This document shows, piece after piece, positions 10,321 through 21,832 of a DNA stretch of 64,000 nucleotides (position 1 is its first letter; the number at the start of each line of letters is the position of its first letter). The stretch spans positions 43,002,044 through 43,066,043 of the forward strand of contig NC_072897.1 of the NCBI RefSeq assembly GCF_027943255.1, written 5' to 3'. Source of the stretch: Anastrepha obliqua (lineage: Eukaryota > Arthropoda > Insecta > Diptera > Tephritidae). The notes under the pieces were generated by a model. The model made no database searches, had not been told where the DNA came from, and saw only the letters and a program-made list of their open reading frames with translations. The position numbers and the translations under genes were made by a program.

Positions 10321-10855
10321 CTGGATAACACTGGATCACAAATTTCAACTTTTTTTCTGCACCAGAGACGCCGTTATGAAATCCCTATGTAAAATCACCG
10401 TCTGATTCCGAAAATCAAGGTTATTTTTTATTCTATGGTAACGTTTTTGAGATATTTACGAATTACCGTTATTTCAAAAAAAAAATTGCGCCCACTTAAT
10501 CATATATATCTCGAAAACGAATTGAGCGATTCCAAAACCGTTTAAAGCTTTTAAAAGGTAATAAAATTTACTATAAAGTGTGTGTAAAACACTTTTTGCT
10601 AGGTCCTGCAGATTCAAAGATAACGAACTATCATAACGGATTTTTTTAATTTTTTTTGTATAAATATAAAAAAATTTGTACTTTGAGAGAAAGGATCTTT
10701 AAAACTTTTTATTTTTTCGTATATTTTTTACTTTCATTATAATTCTGTTTTATTACAAAGAAAAAATAAACTTTGATTAAACAAAATCGATGAACTAATA
10801 CAAAAGTTACAAGCATTCAAGTAAATATATCCATTTAATACTTAAGTACCCTACT
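10321..10855 (+). repeat. Left long inverted repeat (unit 1)
   Basis: Pairs with 12852-13386. The outer end (GATAACACTGG) and the inner end (CTTAAGTACCCTAC) both have reverse-complement partners; small indels occur near the tip and in A/T runs. Transcription through the element would give a stem of about 500 bp. Confidence 0.85.
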
Positions 10856-11391
10856 GGTAATATGTGTTAGTATTCGCATATCAGTTAGTTCAAGGGTTAT
10901 TAGATACAAAAAATTGTTAGTGTCGTTATCTCAAACACAGATACATTTCAAGCAAGATCATATGTTTAAGGCAGGTAGTGTTTTCTGTGTATAACTAGGG
11001 AACCTTTTTGTATAGATATGCTTGCATTTTTAGTTGATCTATGTAAGTATAAATAATAGTACATGTGCCTCGTTCCTTCATAATTTCTGAGAGGATCGCC
11101 GGATACTGTTCACTTTATAATTGCAGTGTATAATCCGTAATTTACTTAAAAATATAATATGAATAAAAGGGCGCGAGAGTGTGAGTGTAAAAATGATCCA
11201 GATATGTTCTGTTTCATCTGCGAGGAATTTATCGTTAAAAGGATGCGACGTGTGTTTTCAAATCCTTTGAAATTTGCATGCCATAAGTGTTATAGAATTG
11301 AGCCTAGAAACAATGAAAAACCATGGACACCGAATACTGTGTGGACCACATGTCGAGTCGAATTGATATTTTTAGAAACCGGAACCAAAAG

Positions 11392-11463
11392 GTACATCGT
11401 AAAAATTAGAAGTTTGCTCTCTTTTAATGCATATCTGACTAATTTCTTAAACTATCTATTTAG
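11392..11463 (+). other. Intron 1 of the long-TIR transposase (unit 1)
   Basis: GTACAT donor, TATTTAG acceptor, 72 nt. Splicing joins the ETGTK segment to MKFITPMKW, the order seen in homologues. In units 2 and 4 the base after the acceptor pair is changed (CGA to TGA), giving a stop in the spliced product. Confidence 0.6.
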
Positions 11464-12312
11464 GCGACATATGAAATTTATTACACCAATGAAGTGGAAG
11501 GAACCAACTTGCCATTCAACGGACTGCTATATTTGTTCTACAAAAGTATTTGGGGTTGGAAAGTTAAGAAAAGTAACCTATGCGAGCGTATCTACAGTGT
11601 CATTGCCAGAACTATATTCAACGGAAGCTACATTGCCAGAATCAAATTTAACTTTAGTTCCGGCTCCAGTTTCATTGGTCAACAGCAGTATCTGATTACG
11701 CGGCATCATGTTGTACTGAATTGCAAACGGAAAACGAAAGAAGCCCTTTGTCACAAGCACAACTCAATGATTGGATAAGGGATTTGGAATTGTCAAAAGA
11801 AAAGGCCGAACTACACGCCTCTCGTATGCAACAATTTAAATTTGTTTCATCCGATGTTAAGGTAACATATTATAGGACCCGTCACGAACAATTCTCCCAG
11901 TACTATACGAAGAAGGACAGTGTCTGTTATTGCAACATTGCTGGTCTATTTAAACAGTTTGGTGAACCATATGATTCAAAAGAGTGGCGATTGTTCATAG
12001 ACGGCAATAAATTAAGTTCAAAGGCCGCATTATTGCATATTGTCAAGGCTTTGGACAAAGAAGTCGAAGCTTTTCATTATTTGAAAACAATCTTTCCACA
12101 GATTTCAGAAGCAAAAATAAAGGAAGGGATTTTTGTGGGGCCGCAAATAAGGAAAATAATGGCCAATACCCATTTCAAAGAACTATTGTCACCAGTGGAG
12201 GCAGCGGCGTGGGACTCTTTTGAAAAGGTCGTTACTTCTTTTTTAGGCAAATACAAAAGTCCTAACTTCGAGCTGATAGTGAACGATTTAATCAAAAACT
12301 ATGCGGAAATGG

Positions 12313-12557
12313 GTAAATAAAAAACACATATGAGACCGTTTTCTCAGTTAACTTTAAAACTAAGCAAAAAATTTGAAAGCAAATTTTTAAATTTACATGA
12401 GAATATATAGTCCTTAATCTGAATTTATTGCCGTGCTCCGAACAAACAAGGACGACCAAAATTTGTTCTGAATTGGAAGATTTATCCAGCCTAAGAGAAT
12501 TATATGCTAATGTGTCACTTATATATTTATCTAATTCCCTTTTTAATTTTCTTTCAG
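12313..12557 (+). other. Intron 2 of the long-TIR transposase (unit 1)
   Basis: GTAAATA donor and a pyrimidine-rich acceptor TTTTCTTTCAG. Joining restores a glycine codon across the boundary and continues into the MSLKIHF exon. The intron is AT-rich and contains stops in the reading frame. Confidence 0.65.
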
Positions 12558-12851
12558 GAGTAAATATGTCTTTAAAAATTCATTTTCTGCACTCCCATTT
12601 AAATTTTTTCCCGCAAAATCTTGGCGACGAAAGTGACGAGCATGGCGAAAGGTTGCGCCAGCAAATGAAAATGATTGAAAGTCGGTATCAAGGATTCTGG
12701 GATGTCGCTATGATGGGTGACTACTGTTGGTTTCTCATAAGAGAAACCGATCCTTATATAAATAAGCGTCAAAACAAGACACATAACTTTTTCAATTATA
12801 AAATAAGATCATAGAGTTAAGACAGAATCATATGTACATATGCTATTATTT

Positions 12852-13386
12852 GTAGGGTACTTAAGTTTTACTATATGGATATATTTACTTGAATGCTTGT
12901 AACTTTTGTATTAGTTCATCGATTTTGTTTAATCAAAGTTTATTTTTTTTGTAATAAAACAGAGCTTAGAGTGAAAACAAAAAATATACGAAAAAATAAA
13001 AAGTTTTAAAGATCCTTTCTCTCAAAATACAAATTTTTGTATAATATATGTTCACAAAAAAAAATTAAAAAATCCGTTATGATAGTTCGTTATCTTTGAA
13101 TCTGCAGGGCCTAGCAAAAAGCGTTTTACTTACAGTTTATAGCAAATTTTATTACCTTTTAAAAGCTTTAAACGGTTTTGGAACCGCTCAATTCGTTTTC
13201 GAGATATATATGATTAAGTGGACCCAACTTTTTTTTTTTTTTTGAAATAACGGTAATTCGTAAATATCTCAAAAACGTTACCATAGAATAAAAAATAACC
13301 TTGATTTTCGGAATCAGACGGTGATTCTACATAGGAATTTCATAACGGCGTCTCTGGTGCATTTTGGCTGTAAACCAGTGTTATCA
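12852..13386 (-). repeat. Right long inverted repeat (unit 1)
   Basis: Reverse complement of 10321-10855 with scattered differences, the largest being a shorter tip and variable T-runs near 13228. Confidence 0.85.
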
Positions 13387-14285
13387 ACGGACACTTCAAA
13401 CTGGTCCACATCATCGTAGCGCATTAACTACGAGAAAATTGTAAATCGGTTACAATACCAAACTGCCAGCTTGAATGGGACCAATTCAATCACAGAAGTC
13501 CTCTACTATGTATCAGTTACAAAAAGTTCGAACTCAACTTGAAGAGCTGAAGGGACCTGCAGCCAAAAGACCGAAGCGTTCAATTAACTGGATTGGGTCA
13601 GCTTGGAAGTGGATTGCTGGCTCACCTGATGCTTTAGACTGGGACGAAGTCCTGCGGAGCCAAAACGAATTAATAGGCAACAATAACCAACAGTATAAGG
13701 TAAACTCTTAAATTTTTACAAAAACTGAAGAGGTTGCGAATGGTATTGCAACGTCCACGAATGCCATCCTTGGACGTACCCACCAGGCTAAGGTTTCACA
13801 GGAGATTCAGCACAAATTGATGATTCTCAAGGATGACGTCAGTGAACTCGTACGGGCATGTCAAATGGCCAAAGCAGGCGTAGTGGACAGCAACCTTTTG
13901 AACAAGGAGGAAATAAATAGTCTAATAAGCGAATTTGAAGTCCTTCCGTACAGTTACGTCGTTGAAGCCATCGAATATAGCGAATCAATCTACTCGAATG
14001 GCACTCTTCTCCTTTACGTGCTGTCAATGCCGAAGGTGGATCAAACGGGGTCTAATCACTTGATCACACGATCTGTTTTGAAAGATGGTCATCGAGTTGA
14101 TCTAAAGTAAAAGACGATACTGATGAATAAGCTACTGACATACGGTATAAAAATAGCTGTCTCCACCTAGCCGCAGCCATGATATGCAAACAGGAAGCCC
14201 TAGATTTGTTGACCGAAGAGGAATGTCTACCACGTCTCCTAAAGGGTGGACAAACCAGTTGCCGCTACGAGATTAGAGGGGGAAG
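13387..14285 (+). pseudogene. env: env, remainder, broken (unit 1)
   Basis: Envelope glycoprotein for membrane fusion in errantiviruses. A frame at 13475-13711 carries the RPKRS furin-type cleavage site followed by the conserved NWIGSAWKWIAGSPDALDW block at the start of the fusion subunit. A second at 13817-14110 covers the heptad-rich and central part (EEINSLISEFEVLP, YSNGTLLLYVLSMP). A third at 14179-14284 has a Cys-containing segment (MICKQEALDL, LLKGGQTSCRY). Stops at 13709-13711 and 14108-14110 and frame changes separate them. No transmembrane segment is found before the polypurine tract, so the anchor is deleted. Confidence 0.75.
14274..14285 (+). promoter_or_regulatory. Polypurine tract before the LTR (unit 1/2 boundary)
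   Basis: AGAGGGGGAAG sits immediately 5' of AGTTAAC, the position where plus-strand DNA synthesis is primed in LTR retroelements. Equivalent tracts precede the LTRs at 25902 and 48976. Confidence 0.75.
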
Positions 14286-14649
14286 AGTTAACACGCTGCA
14301 GTCGCATTTGCAGCGACGCTCTCACGGCTGCGCGCTACACGTGCTGCAGTGTCAGCATATTTGTATTTCATAATTACCTGCAATAGAACATTCCCACGAT
14401 CGGTTGCAACACACATCATCAAAATGTTACGCATTGCATAAGTGGCCAAGCCATCGATCCGGCAATCCGACACCCTTGCCAAGGCCATGGGCAATAGCGT
14501 ACACATTAGAATATAACGGTGTCAGCACTAATCATTTCACAAGATTGTGAAATGATACTGTTACGAACGACTTCATATTGTACCTGTGGGAAGTCAAGGC
14601 AAAGGTTGGTCTCAGACGTATTACCCAACAACTGCGTTGTCGCTATTTA
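14286..14649 (+). repeat. Shared LTR between units 1 and 2 (3'-truncated)
   Basis: It starts AGTTAAC after the polypurine tract and follows the complete LTR (48976-49494) for about 364 bp before switching to gag. Up to 14542 it carries 3'-LTR-type variants; from 14577 it carries variants of the unit 1 5' LTR. This hybrid is what one crossover between two LTRs would leave. Confidence 0.85.
14531..14556. repeat. 26-bp palindrome in the LTR
   Basis: Perfect inverted repeat with 12-bp arms (ATCATTTCACAA) around GA. It is conserved in the LTRs at 26147-26172 and 49221-49246 but degraded in the unit 1 5' LTR. Being in the upstream part of the LTR, it could be a protein-binding site. Confidence 0.7.
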
Positions 14650-15077
14650 TACGTGGACTGAATGGAGAGCTTGCCAAAATGCTCCTTATTCAACGTCCTA
14701 AAACTCTGCCAGAGGCATATTCGGCATGTCTTGAAATCCAAAACACGAATTTCAGAAACTTTACAATTCACAGTGCACGTTCAAATGATCGTATTGTTGC
14801 ACCGGTGAATACCATTCCTAGCCGGTTGCATGGTTTTAAGGCCGACAGAACACCTCCTATTCCACCGAGGACAACTTGGCGTCCTCAAGATCGCCGAACA
14901 CACTTCGACAAACATGATCGCCAGGTTACCCCAAAGAGAGATCAACCATCCACTTCACAGCCACTGGCTGAGAAGATGGACGTAGACCAATCCGTGCAAA
15001 GCAAACGAGTTAATTATATAAATAGACCAAATCCATTCAAACGCAGTGCTAACGCCGATATCTTTCCCCGAAAGTAA
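14650..15077 (+). pseudogene. gag C-terminal remnant, unit 2
   Basis: The translated protein is the same as in unit 1. The open frame 14586-15077 again fuses about 20 LTR-encoded residues to gag, so the LTR-gag junction predates amplification. Stop TAA at 15075-15077, with the -1 pol frame open across it. Confidence 0.7.
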
Positions 15078-15123
15078 CAGAAGAAGAGGATTTTCTGTCC
15101 AGCGGCCATCTAGCATACCATAC

Positions 15124-17854
15124 TTAACCCTCTAACCGTTTAGACCGTCTGCAGACGGTCAATAATTTTTTGCCAACAACTACGCCTTAAATATTATTTT
15201 AGAATAAAAAACCATTACTCCGCACTGTTGTGAGTATGCTTTTTATGAAGTGAAGCTAACAATCTCAGTTTTCTCTCTATTTTGAGCGCACACGCTAGTG
15301 GAGTGCCGCAGGTCAGTGTGATAAGTGAAATAAATTATTTTGAAAACTGGTGAAGTTACGATTCGAAAGAAATTGCAATTTTTACTTATGCTGATGCTTT
15401 AAAATTTTATGGTAAGCTTAAAATAATATATATTTTGATAATTTATCATGTTCCTTTGAGTAAGCCGAAGGTTATATGTTTTATTCTAGCATTTTCTGAT
15501 GACCGTCTGTAGACGGTCATAACGGTTAATGCGAAATTTTACGTATTCATACCAAATATGACTTTCATTTATATATCGGCTATTTTGTAACGTAATTTTT
15601 CAAGTAATGGACAAAATGAGAAAATGTAAGTTGTCTACGATGTCGGATGAGGAGATAGAAGCATATATGATGTCAGTTGATGAGCAACTCAACGATGATG
15701 GCTTCGATAGTGACGACGATATTTCTGACCCTGACTTTCAACCTGATGATTTCATTGAGGAGAATACCGAGGAGAGTACCGATAGGGCAATATTGGAGTG
15801 CTTAGATGAAATGGAGGAAGCTAACACAAGCTCTGCATTTTTGAATGTTTTGGATTTGTCTTTGAATGTCAGCTCTGTTGAACAAAGTATATCTGAAAAC
15901 TCTGTACTTTCCTTTACATTGAATTTCGATTTAATTTTTAAGAGAAACTAGCCCCTACCACCTCGGCAGCAACACCTTTTAAACCACCAAACCATCACCA
16001 CGATCTCCACTTCCTGTGATTGAAATCGAGGGACCTTTGTCAATTCCATCTAACGGAGGATTTAGCTGCAAAACTGTGGGGGAAATCGATATCAGATCGA
16101 AAGAATTTCAAAAAATTTGTTGGAAGAAAAAGTCATTACAACTTCACGTTAACGACATCGCATTTCGAGGCAATACATCTTTGCCAGCATTCATTAATAA
16201 TTTAGAAACGCCATTCCAATTCTTCAAATACTTTTTTTCTTCGGAAATTGTCGACCTAATTGTTATGGAAACAAATCGTTTTGCACATCAGGAAAATGTC
16301 AATACTTCGTTTTCAGCTACAGAAGCAGATATTCACAAATTTGTAGGAAATTTGTTGTATATATGGAGCAAAAACGCATTTGAGCCAATACGAAAAGCAA
16401 TGTCTTGCAGGCAGTTTGAAAATATAAAGCGTTACTTATCATTTGCTGACAAAGAGCAACGCGCTGAAAGAGGAACTGCTGGTTATGATCCGTTGTATCG
16501 TGTCAGATGTATTGCGGAAGTGTTTAATGAAAGGTTGGCTCTGTGCCAAAAACTGCACGCCTTTGTGTTGACGAACAAATCTGTGCAACTAAAACTAAGC
16601 ATCATCTACGTCAATATATGCCGAATAAGCCACACAAGTGGGTATAAAACTGTCTGTTTTATGCGATACTTCTGGATATGCGTATAGGTTTGAAGTATTT
16701 ATCGGAGCGGGCGATAACACCGTTTTGCCAGAAGAACCGGACCTCGGTCCCACAGCAAACGTAGTAGTTCGCCTAAGCCAATCGATCCCTGAATTTCAAA
16801 ATCACATTTTGTATTTTGACAATTTTTATACCTCACTGCCTCTTTTAGTTTATCTGCGTGCAAAAAGAATTTTTTCTTTGGGAACTATTCGCTCTAATCG
16901 AATTCCAAACTCAAAGTTGCCAAGTGAGAAAGACGAAGAATATTCAGTTTCGAGCAGGGGATATTCCGTTGAGTATGTTGGTGCAGCATATGGTGTGGAC
17001 ATTTCAACAGTGACATGGAAGGATAACAGAACAGTTCGACTTGCATCGACATATGTAGGGGTGATGCCGTTTTTGAAGACCAACCCCACAGCAGTCTCAA
17101 CGAAATTACCACGTTACGATCGTAAAAAAAAATCGTATATCGAAGTAGACTGCCCCCAAATAATAAAAGAGTACCTACAATACCCACCCATACCGTAACA
17201 AATGCATATATACTCTACCATCGCGTCAATCCAAGCGATAAAATTAATCTTCCAGACTTCCGCGAGAAAATCGCTTGTGGCCTTGGTTCTTTTTCGTTTC
17301 CAAAGAAAGTAGGGAGACCATCAACAACCTCCTGTCAGCCAACTACAAGCCAGGGAAAAAGGTGTGTCAGACCTATAGATGACATTAGATTTGATAACAC
17401 TGGACACATTCCCGCTATGTTTGATAAAAAAGGAAAAGGAGAAAGGAGATGCAAATATTGCAAACAGTCCGATACTCAAATATATTGCTCGAAATGTGAT
17501 ATAAACTTGTGTTTGAAGCCTAACAAAAATTGCTTCAAGGAATTCCACTCGAAATAAATTTCATTAATAATCTTTTAATATGATTTGTATTTTAAACCAT
17601 TGCAATGTAGTATATTTTAACTTTAATTGAATTACTAAAATACATTGCTTACCAGATTTCATATTTGATTTGTTTTGTCTCAAACCGTTTTGACCGTCTA
17701 CAGACGGTCAAACTTTTTTCCTCTCTAATTTCCTCATTTCGGGAATTTTATTGATCTGCAGTATTACAACATTATTCAGACTGCTAAATTCACCGGAAAA
17801 TGAAATTCGTATGCATTTTAAATCGGTATTTAAAAAAAACTGTTAGAGGGTTAA
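15124..17854 (+). mobile_element. piggyBac copy, unit 2
   Basis: TTAA at 15124-15127 and 17851-17854, same ends, same target and the same three palindromes (first at 15143-15160) as unit 1. Confidence 0.95.
15607..17557 (+). pseudogene. piggyBac transposase, frameshifted (unit 2)
   Basis: Acidic N terminus 15607-15951, catalytic part in 16016-16687 and 16638-17198, cysteine-rich C-terminal domain to 17557. Relative to unit 1, one G is lost near 16641 and the TGA in the DNFYT segment is TCA, so 16638-17198 runs unbroken through HILYFDNFYTSLPLLVYL. The other frameshifts are shared with unit 1. Confidence 0.9.
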
Positions 17855-20800
17855 AGTACAAACTTCCAGACGGCCGCGTCCTAGACTTTCTAATTGACAC
17901 TGGGGCGAATAAAAACTTTATTAAGCCAATGGTAGCTAAGCATGAAAAACCAGTCCATAAAACCTTTAGTGTAAGATCCGCGGGTGGCTGTGTAGATATA
18001 AAGGGGAAGGTATTATTAAAATTTTTCAGTGACGTTGGCCTTAATGCCGATGTGACATTTTTTGTCATGCCTGGTTTGCAGACGTTTGACGGAATTATTG
18101 GGCACGATACGCTCAAGGACATTGGAGCGGTTGTCGATAGGAAGAACAGCCTTCTAATGGTTGATAAATATAAAACACCTCTGCACGCTGGGGTATCCAG
18201 TGAGGTTAATTACGCAATTTCCAAAAACCTTGCACCAGAAACTGAAGAAAGAGTGAAGGGAATTATCAAAAAATTTAGCGAACTGATCTTACCTATAAAT
18301 GGTAATGAATTGATAGATACCAGCGTCCGCGCAGAGATAAGGACATCGACAACCGACCCAATCTATAGCAAAAGCTATCCTTATCCTTCGTCTATGAGGG
18401 AGAAAGTGGATAGATAGGTAAATGAACTTCTCGAAGAAGGAGTTATCCGACCATCAAAAAGTCCCTATAACTCTCCAATTTGGGTGGTCCCGAAAAAGCC
18501 CAAGCCCGATGGGGGAAAACAATATCGCATGGTAATAGACTATAAAAGATCGAATGCAGTCACTATCGCTGATACCTAACCTATTCCGGATATAAATGCA
18601 ACACTTTGTAGTCTAGGCCAATCCAAGTATTTCACAACCATTGACTTAACGTCCGGTTTCCTTCAGATACCTATAAAGGACTCTGATATTCCCAAGACCA
18701 CTTTCTCCACCATGAATGGTAAATACGAATTCCTGCGGCTTCCATTTGGGTTAAAAAATGTTCCTGCAATTTTCCAACGAATGATCGACGATGTGCTCAA
18801 ACAGTACATTGGCAAAATTTGCTATGTGTACATCGACGATATTATTGTATTCGGGAAAGACACCGATGATCACCTACAAAATGTGGAGAAAGTATTTTCA
18901 AGATTGCTTGAAGCTAACTTAAAGGTCAGCTTGAAGAAGACGTGTTTCCTCGAATCTGAGATGGAGTTCCTCGGCTATGTTATTACACCCGAAGGTGTGC
19001 GCCCTGACCCAAAAAAGGTTGAAACAATGAATTCAATCTTGCTTCCGGAAAATCGAAAGGACCTTAAAAGATTTCTCGGTATGATCTCTTATTACCGCAA
19101 ATTTATTCGGGACTACGCAAAGATATCAAAGCCTCTGACGAACCTTACGCGTGGGGAAAATGCACAAATCAGTGCTAATGCATCGAAAAAGGTAGAAATA
19201 AAACTTGGTTGTGAAGCCTTACAGGCCTTTGCAGATTTAAAGAGACTACTGGCATCAGCTGATGTCCTCGCTTTCCCTGATTTTGAAAAACCCTTCAATT
19301 TGACAACTGACGCTTCGAATTATGCAATCGAGGCAGTTCTGTCACAGGGGGATATAGGGAAGAACAAACCAATCGCGTATATATCCCGATCACTTAACAA
19401 GGCCGAGGAAAATTATGCCACTAACGAAAAAGAAATGCTTGCCATAGTGTGGGCACTTGATGATTTGAGGTGTTATTTGTACGGCGCAAAAAAATAAAGA
19501 TATACACAGACCATCATCCGCTGACCTTTTCTATGAGCAATCGCAATTACAACGCGAAACTTAAGCGGTGGAAAGCTCGGATAGAGGAGTACAATTGTGA
19601 GTTGATTTATAAGCCAGGAAGGACGAATGTGGTCGCTGATGCACTCTCCCGTCTTAAGACGGAAGTGAACGCACTCACAGACTCAATCGTTGCTCAAGCG
19701 CCATGTACCGTAGCTGGTGCACCATCTGATACAGATACTGCATCGGAAGTTACGATGCATTCCGCCGAACAAGATAGTTCAGACCTCATACCACACGTTG
19801 AGGCGCCAATAAACGTATTTAGAAACCAAATAATCTTCAGGCGGGTGGCGAGTTGCGAGTGCACAGAGGAGCCTCATAAAGGATACAGAAGATATTTTGT
19901 TACTATGCCACTGTTGAATGTTGAAGCTCTGTTACCTGCCCTCAGGAAATATCTCAACCCAAATGTCATAAATGGCATCAAAATTCCAGAGGACGATCTT
20001 CGTTATTTGCAAGCTGCATACGTTGATAATTTTAGTAGGTACAAAGTAAGGATCACACAGCGCATGGTAGAAGACGTAACGATAGCAGACAGGATTTTCA
20101 ATATAATAGAACAGCAGCACAAGCGCGCGCATCGGAACGCTCGTGAGAATAGGGAACAAATTCTTGAAAAATTTTATTTTCCAGCTATGTCTAAACAGAT
20201 TAGGGAATATGTTCGTCAGTGTGACACATGTAAGTTGAATAAGTACGATAGGCATCCTCCAAAACCATATATGTATACAGCCAAGTCCTATTCCAAATTA
20301 TCCCTGTGAAATCCTTCACATTGACATCTTTGAAATAGAAAAGCAAAAGTACTTGAGTTGTATCGACAAGTTTACTTAATTTGCTAAACTTTTTCCGATC
20401 CAAAACAAATCTTCCATCCATTTGCGAACGAAACTAACTGTTGCGTTACATTAATTTACAGTGCCACGGGCTCTGGTCATGGATAACGAGCGCGGCTTCT
20501 TAACCCCGCTCGTGCTAAACTACATCAGGTCTCTAGGAATAGAAATATACCAAACGCCGACGCAGCGGAGTGAAGCCAACGGTCAGGTGGAGAGACTGCT
20601 GGGATAAATTATCAAGTATTGGCAAATTTTAGGGAACGAACTAATGAGGACATAAAGGCTCTTTTACTGCACGAACAAGAAAGCAGAAACCCGCCCCCCT
20701 CCCCCCCCCCCCCCCCGGAATTTTGACAGCGGTGATGAATTGTTCATCGCCAACAAGCAAATAAAAAGCAAACAAAAGCCGCTTTACAGGAAAGAGGCTA

Positions 20801-20898
20801 TAGCCGAAAACAGAAATGTTACTATTGTCACAGAAAGTGGAAAAAAGTTCCACGAAACAGACATAAAAAAATGTCTAACAAGTAAAGGTATTGTCTAA
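17855..20898 (+). pseudogene. pol remnant, unit 2
   Basis: Without the MITE, protease and the start of RT form one frame (17800-18417) with LIDTGANKNFI, ending at the private TAG. RT palm and RNase H lie in 18712-19497 ([38 protein letters not shown]), ending at the A-run frameshift shared by all units. RNase H end and integrase zinc module are in 19470-20309. The integrase core is broken as in unit 1. The C-terminal tail (about 20620-20898) is present here, including a poly-C-encoded proline run, and ends at TAA 20896-20898. Confidence 0.88.
20686..20716 (+). repeat. Poly-C tract in the integrase tail (unit 2)
   Basis: ACCCGCCCCCCT followed by 16 C. The matching tract in unit 3 has 18 C after the T. 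The 2-base difference changes the reading frame of the integrase tail; the frame is open in unit 3. Confidence 0.85.
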
Positions 20899-21832
20899 AC
20901 AATACGAAATTAGCATTGGTCAGGAGGCAAAGAAAACTTATGCATAGCTCCCTAAGCCCCAGTGGTCTGGGTACAAATTAAATTTTGTATTCGATCTGTC
21001 GCATTGGTTCAACTACAGTTTCCTCGGCGGTCGAGGCGGTATCAATCGAAGTGGTTCAATTCCTCCTTGGGACTATTGGCTTTAATTGTCGTGAAGCTAC
21101 TCGTGCCATGAGTAGCCATTTGCAATTATAAACGCTCATGCCTAAAAGAGATTAACACGGGCCTTCCTTCAGCTGGGTTTACGCCTGTGTCGCAATGCAA
21201 ATCACGAAATAATGAAATAAAAGGTTAAATACCAAAACAAAAAATAAGAGAAAGTCTAATTCTCAACAGTACAAGCAAAATTCGCTTGTATATAAGCATA
21301 AACCTTAAAGTGTTCAATGAGCCAAAATAAAATGGAAAAATTTTAGTCTTATTAGAAGCAAGCAAAAAAAAAAACTTACTAATATTTTCTAACAAAATCA
21401 ATTATAACTAAAAAACTAACTGTCAGTAAATTCCATTGTTAACACCACTTCTGGGTCCTCACGAATTTCCGATAACCCTTATCCTCCCGGACTACACTCA
21501 CTAGTAATAGTATTAGAAATTTAAGACCTTATTACTAAGTTGAATTGTCATTGAATGGAAAACATATTTTTGAATTTAATAACTGTATAACTCCAATAAA
21601 TTTCAAGTAACTATAATTAAATTCAATATCAATTACATTTTGTTTAAGCGATATGTACATTTAAATTTCTCCTTGTCGTAATTAAAAACAAAAAACATGT
21701 GAAATTTATTTAAGGAAAATATTAGTGTTGTAGGCTATGTTCAATATATAAAAACATATGCTCAATATATAAAACAGAAAACTGTGTACGATATCCTATT
21801 TAAGCTATTTTGGAAAAAAAATTAGAATTAAG
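20899..21832 (+). other. pol-env spacer, unit 2
   Basis: Copy of the unit 1 spacer with a few base differences. No gene, terminal repeat or RNA gene seen. Confidence 0.4.

Larger units (their letters stand above)
11159..12814 (+). pseudogene. Transposase gene of the long-TIR element, spliced and internally deleted (unit 1)
   Basis: Exon 1 (11159-11391) begins MNKRARECECKNDPDMFCFIC, a Cys-rich N terminus. An intron 11392-11463 (GT..AG, 72 nt) leads into MKFITPMKWKEPTCHSTDCYIC. A frame slip near 11693 joins to 11721-12312, with SQAQLNDWIRDLELSKEKAEL and EWRLFIDGNKLSSKAALLH followed by AKIKEGIFVGPQI. A 245-nt intron (12313-12557, GTAAAT...TTTCAG) precedes the last exon with MSLKIHFLHSHLNFFPQNLG and SDEHGER. 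These blocks match a widespread invertebrate transposase family that I know by its motifs. The roughly 100 residues normally between the ALLH and IVKAL segments, in the catalytic region, are missing in every unit. Confidence 0.75.
10321..13386 (+). mobile_element. DNA transposon with 535-bp inverted repeats, Sola-like (unit 1)
   Basis: The element is flanked by ACGG (10317-10320 and 13387-13390). It has terminal inverted repeats of about 535 bp (10321-10855 and 12852-13386) around a 2-kb core that carries a spliced, internally deleted transposase gene. The ACGG reading is supported because taking out the element with one ACGG leaves env in frame. A 4-bp duplication with long TIRs is compatible with the Sola1/2 superfamily, but that name is an inference. 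The same insertion is in units 2 and 4. Confidence 0.8.
2442..14285 (+). mobile_element. Array unit 1 (errantivirus-type Gypsy element with nested insertions)
   Basis: The unit starts with AGTTAAC, the LTR terminus typical of gypsy-type errantiviruses, right after an (AT)n stretch. Errantiviruses prefer TATA-like targets. Order: LTR remnant, gag remnant, piggyBac, pol remnant containing a hAT-like MITE, spacer, env split by a long-TIR transposon, then a polypurine tract (about 14274-14285) before the next LTR. The PBS, leader and most of gag are missing, and so is the env membrane anchor. Differences private to this unit are the MITE, a TAG at 7885-7887 and a 174-bp deletion near 9235. Confidence 0.88.

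Noticed and set aside
10214..10405. 63-codon frame, repeated in three units, as a small conserved gene
   Set aside because: Its first part is env and the rest is the left inverted repeat of the inserted transposon. Its conservation is due to duplication.
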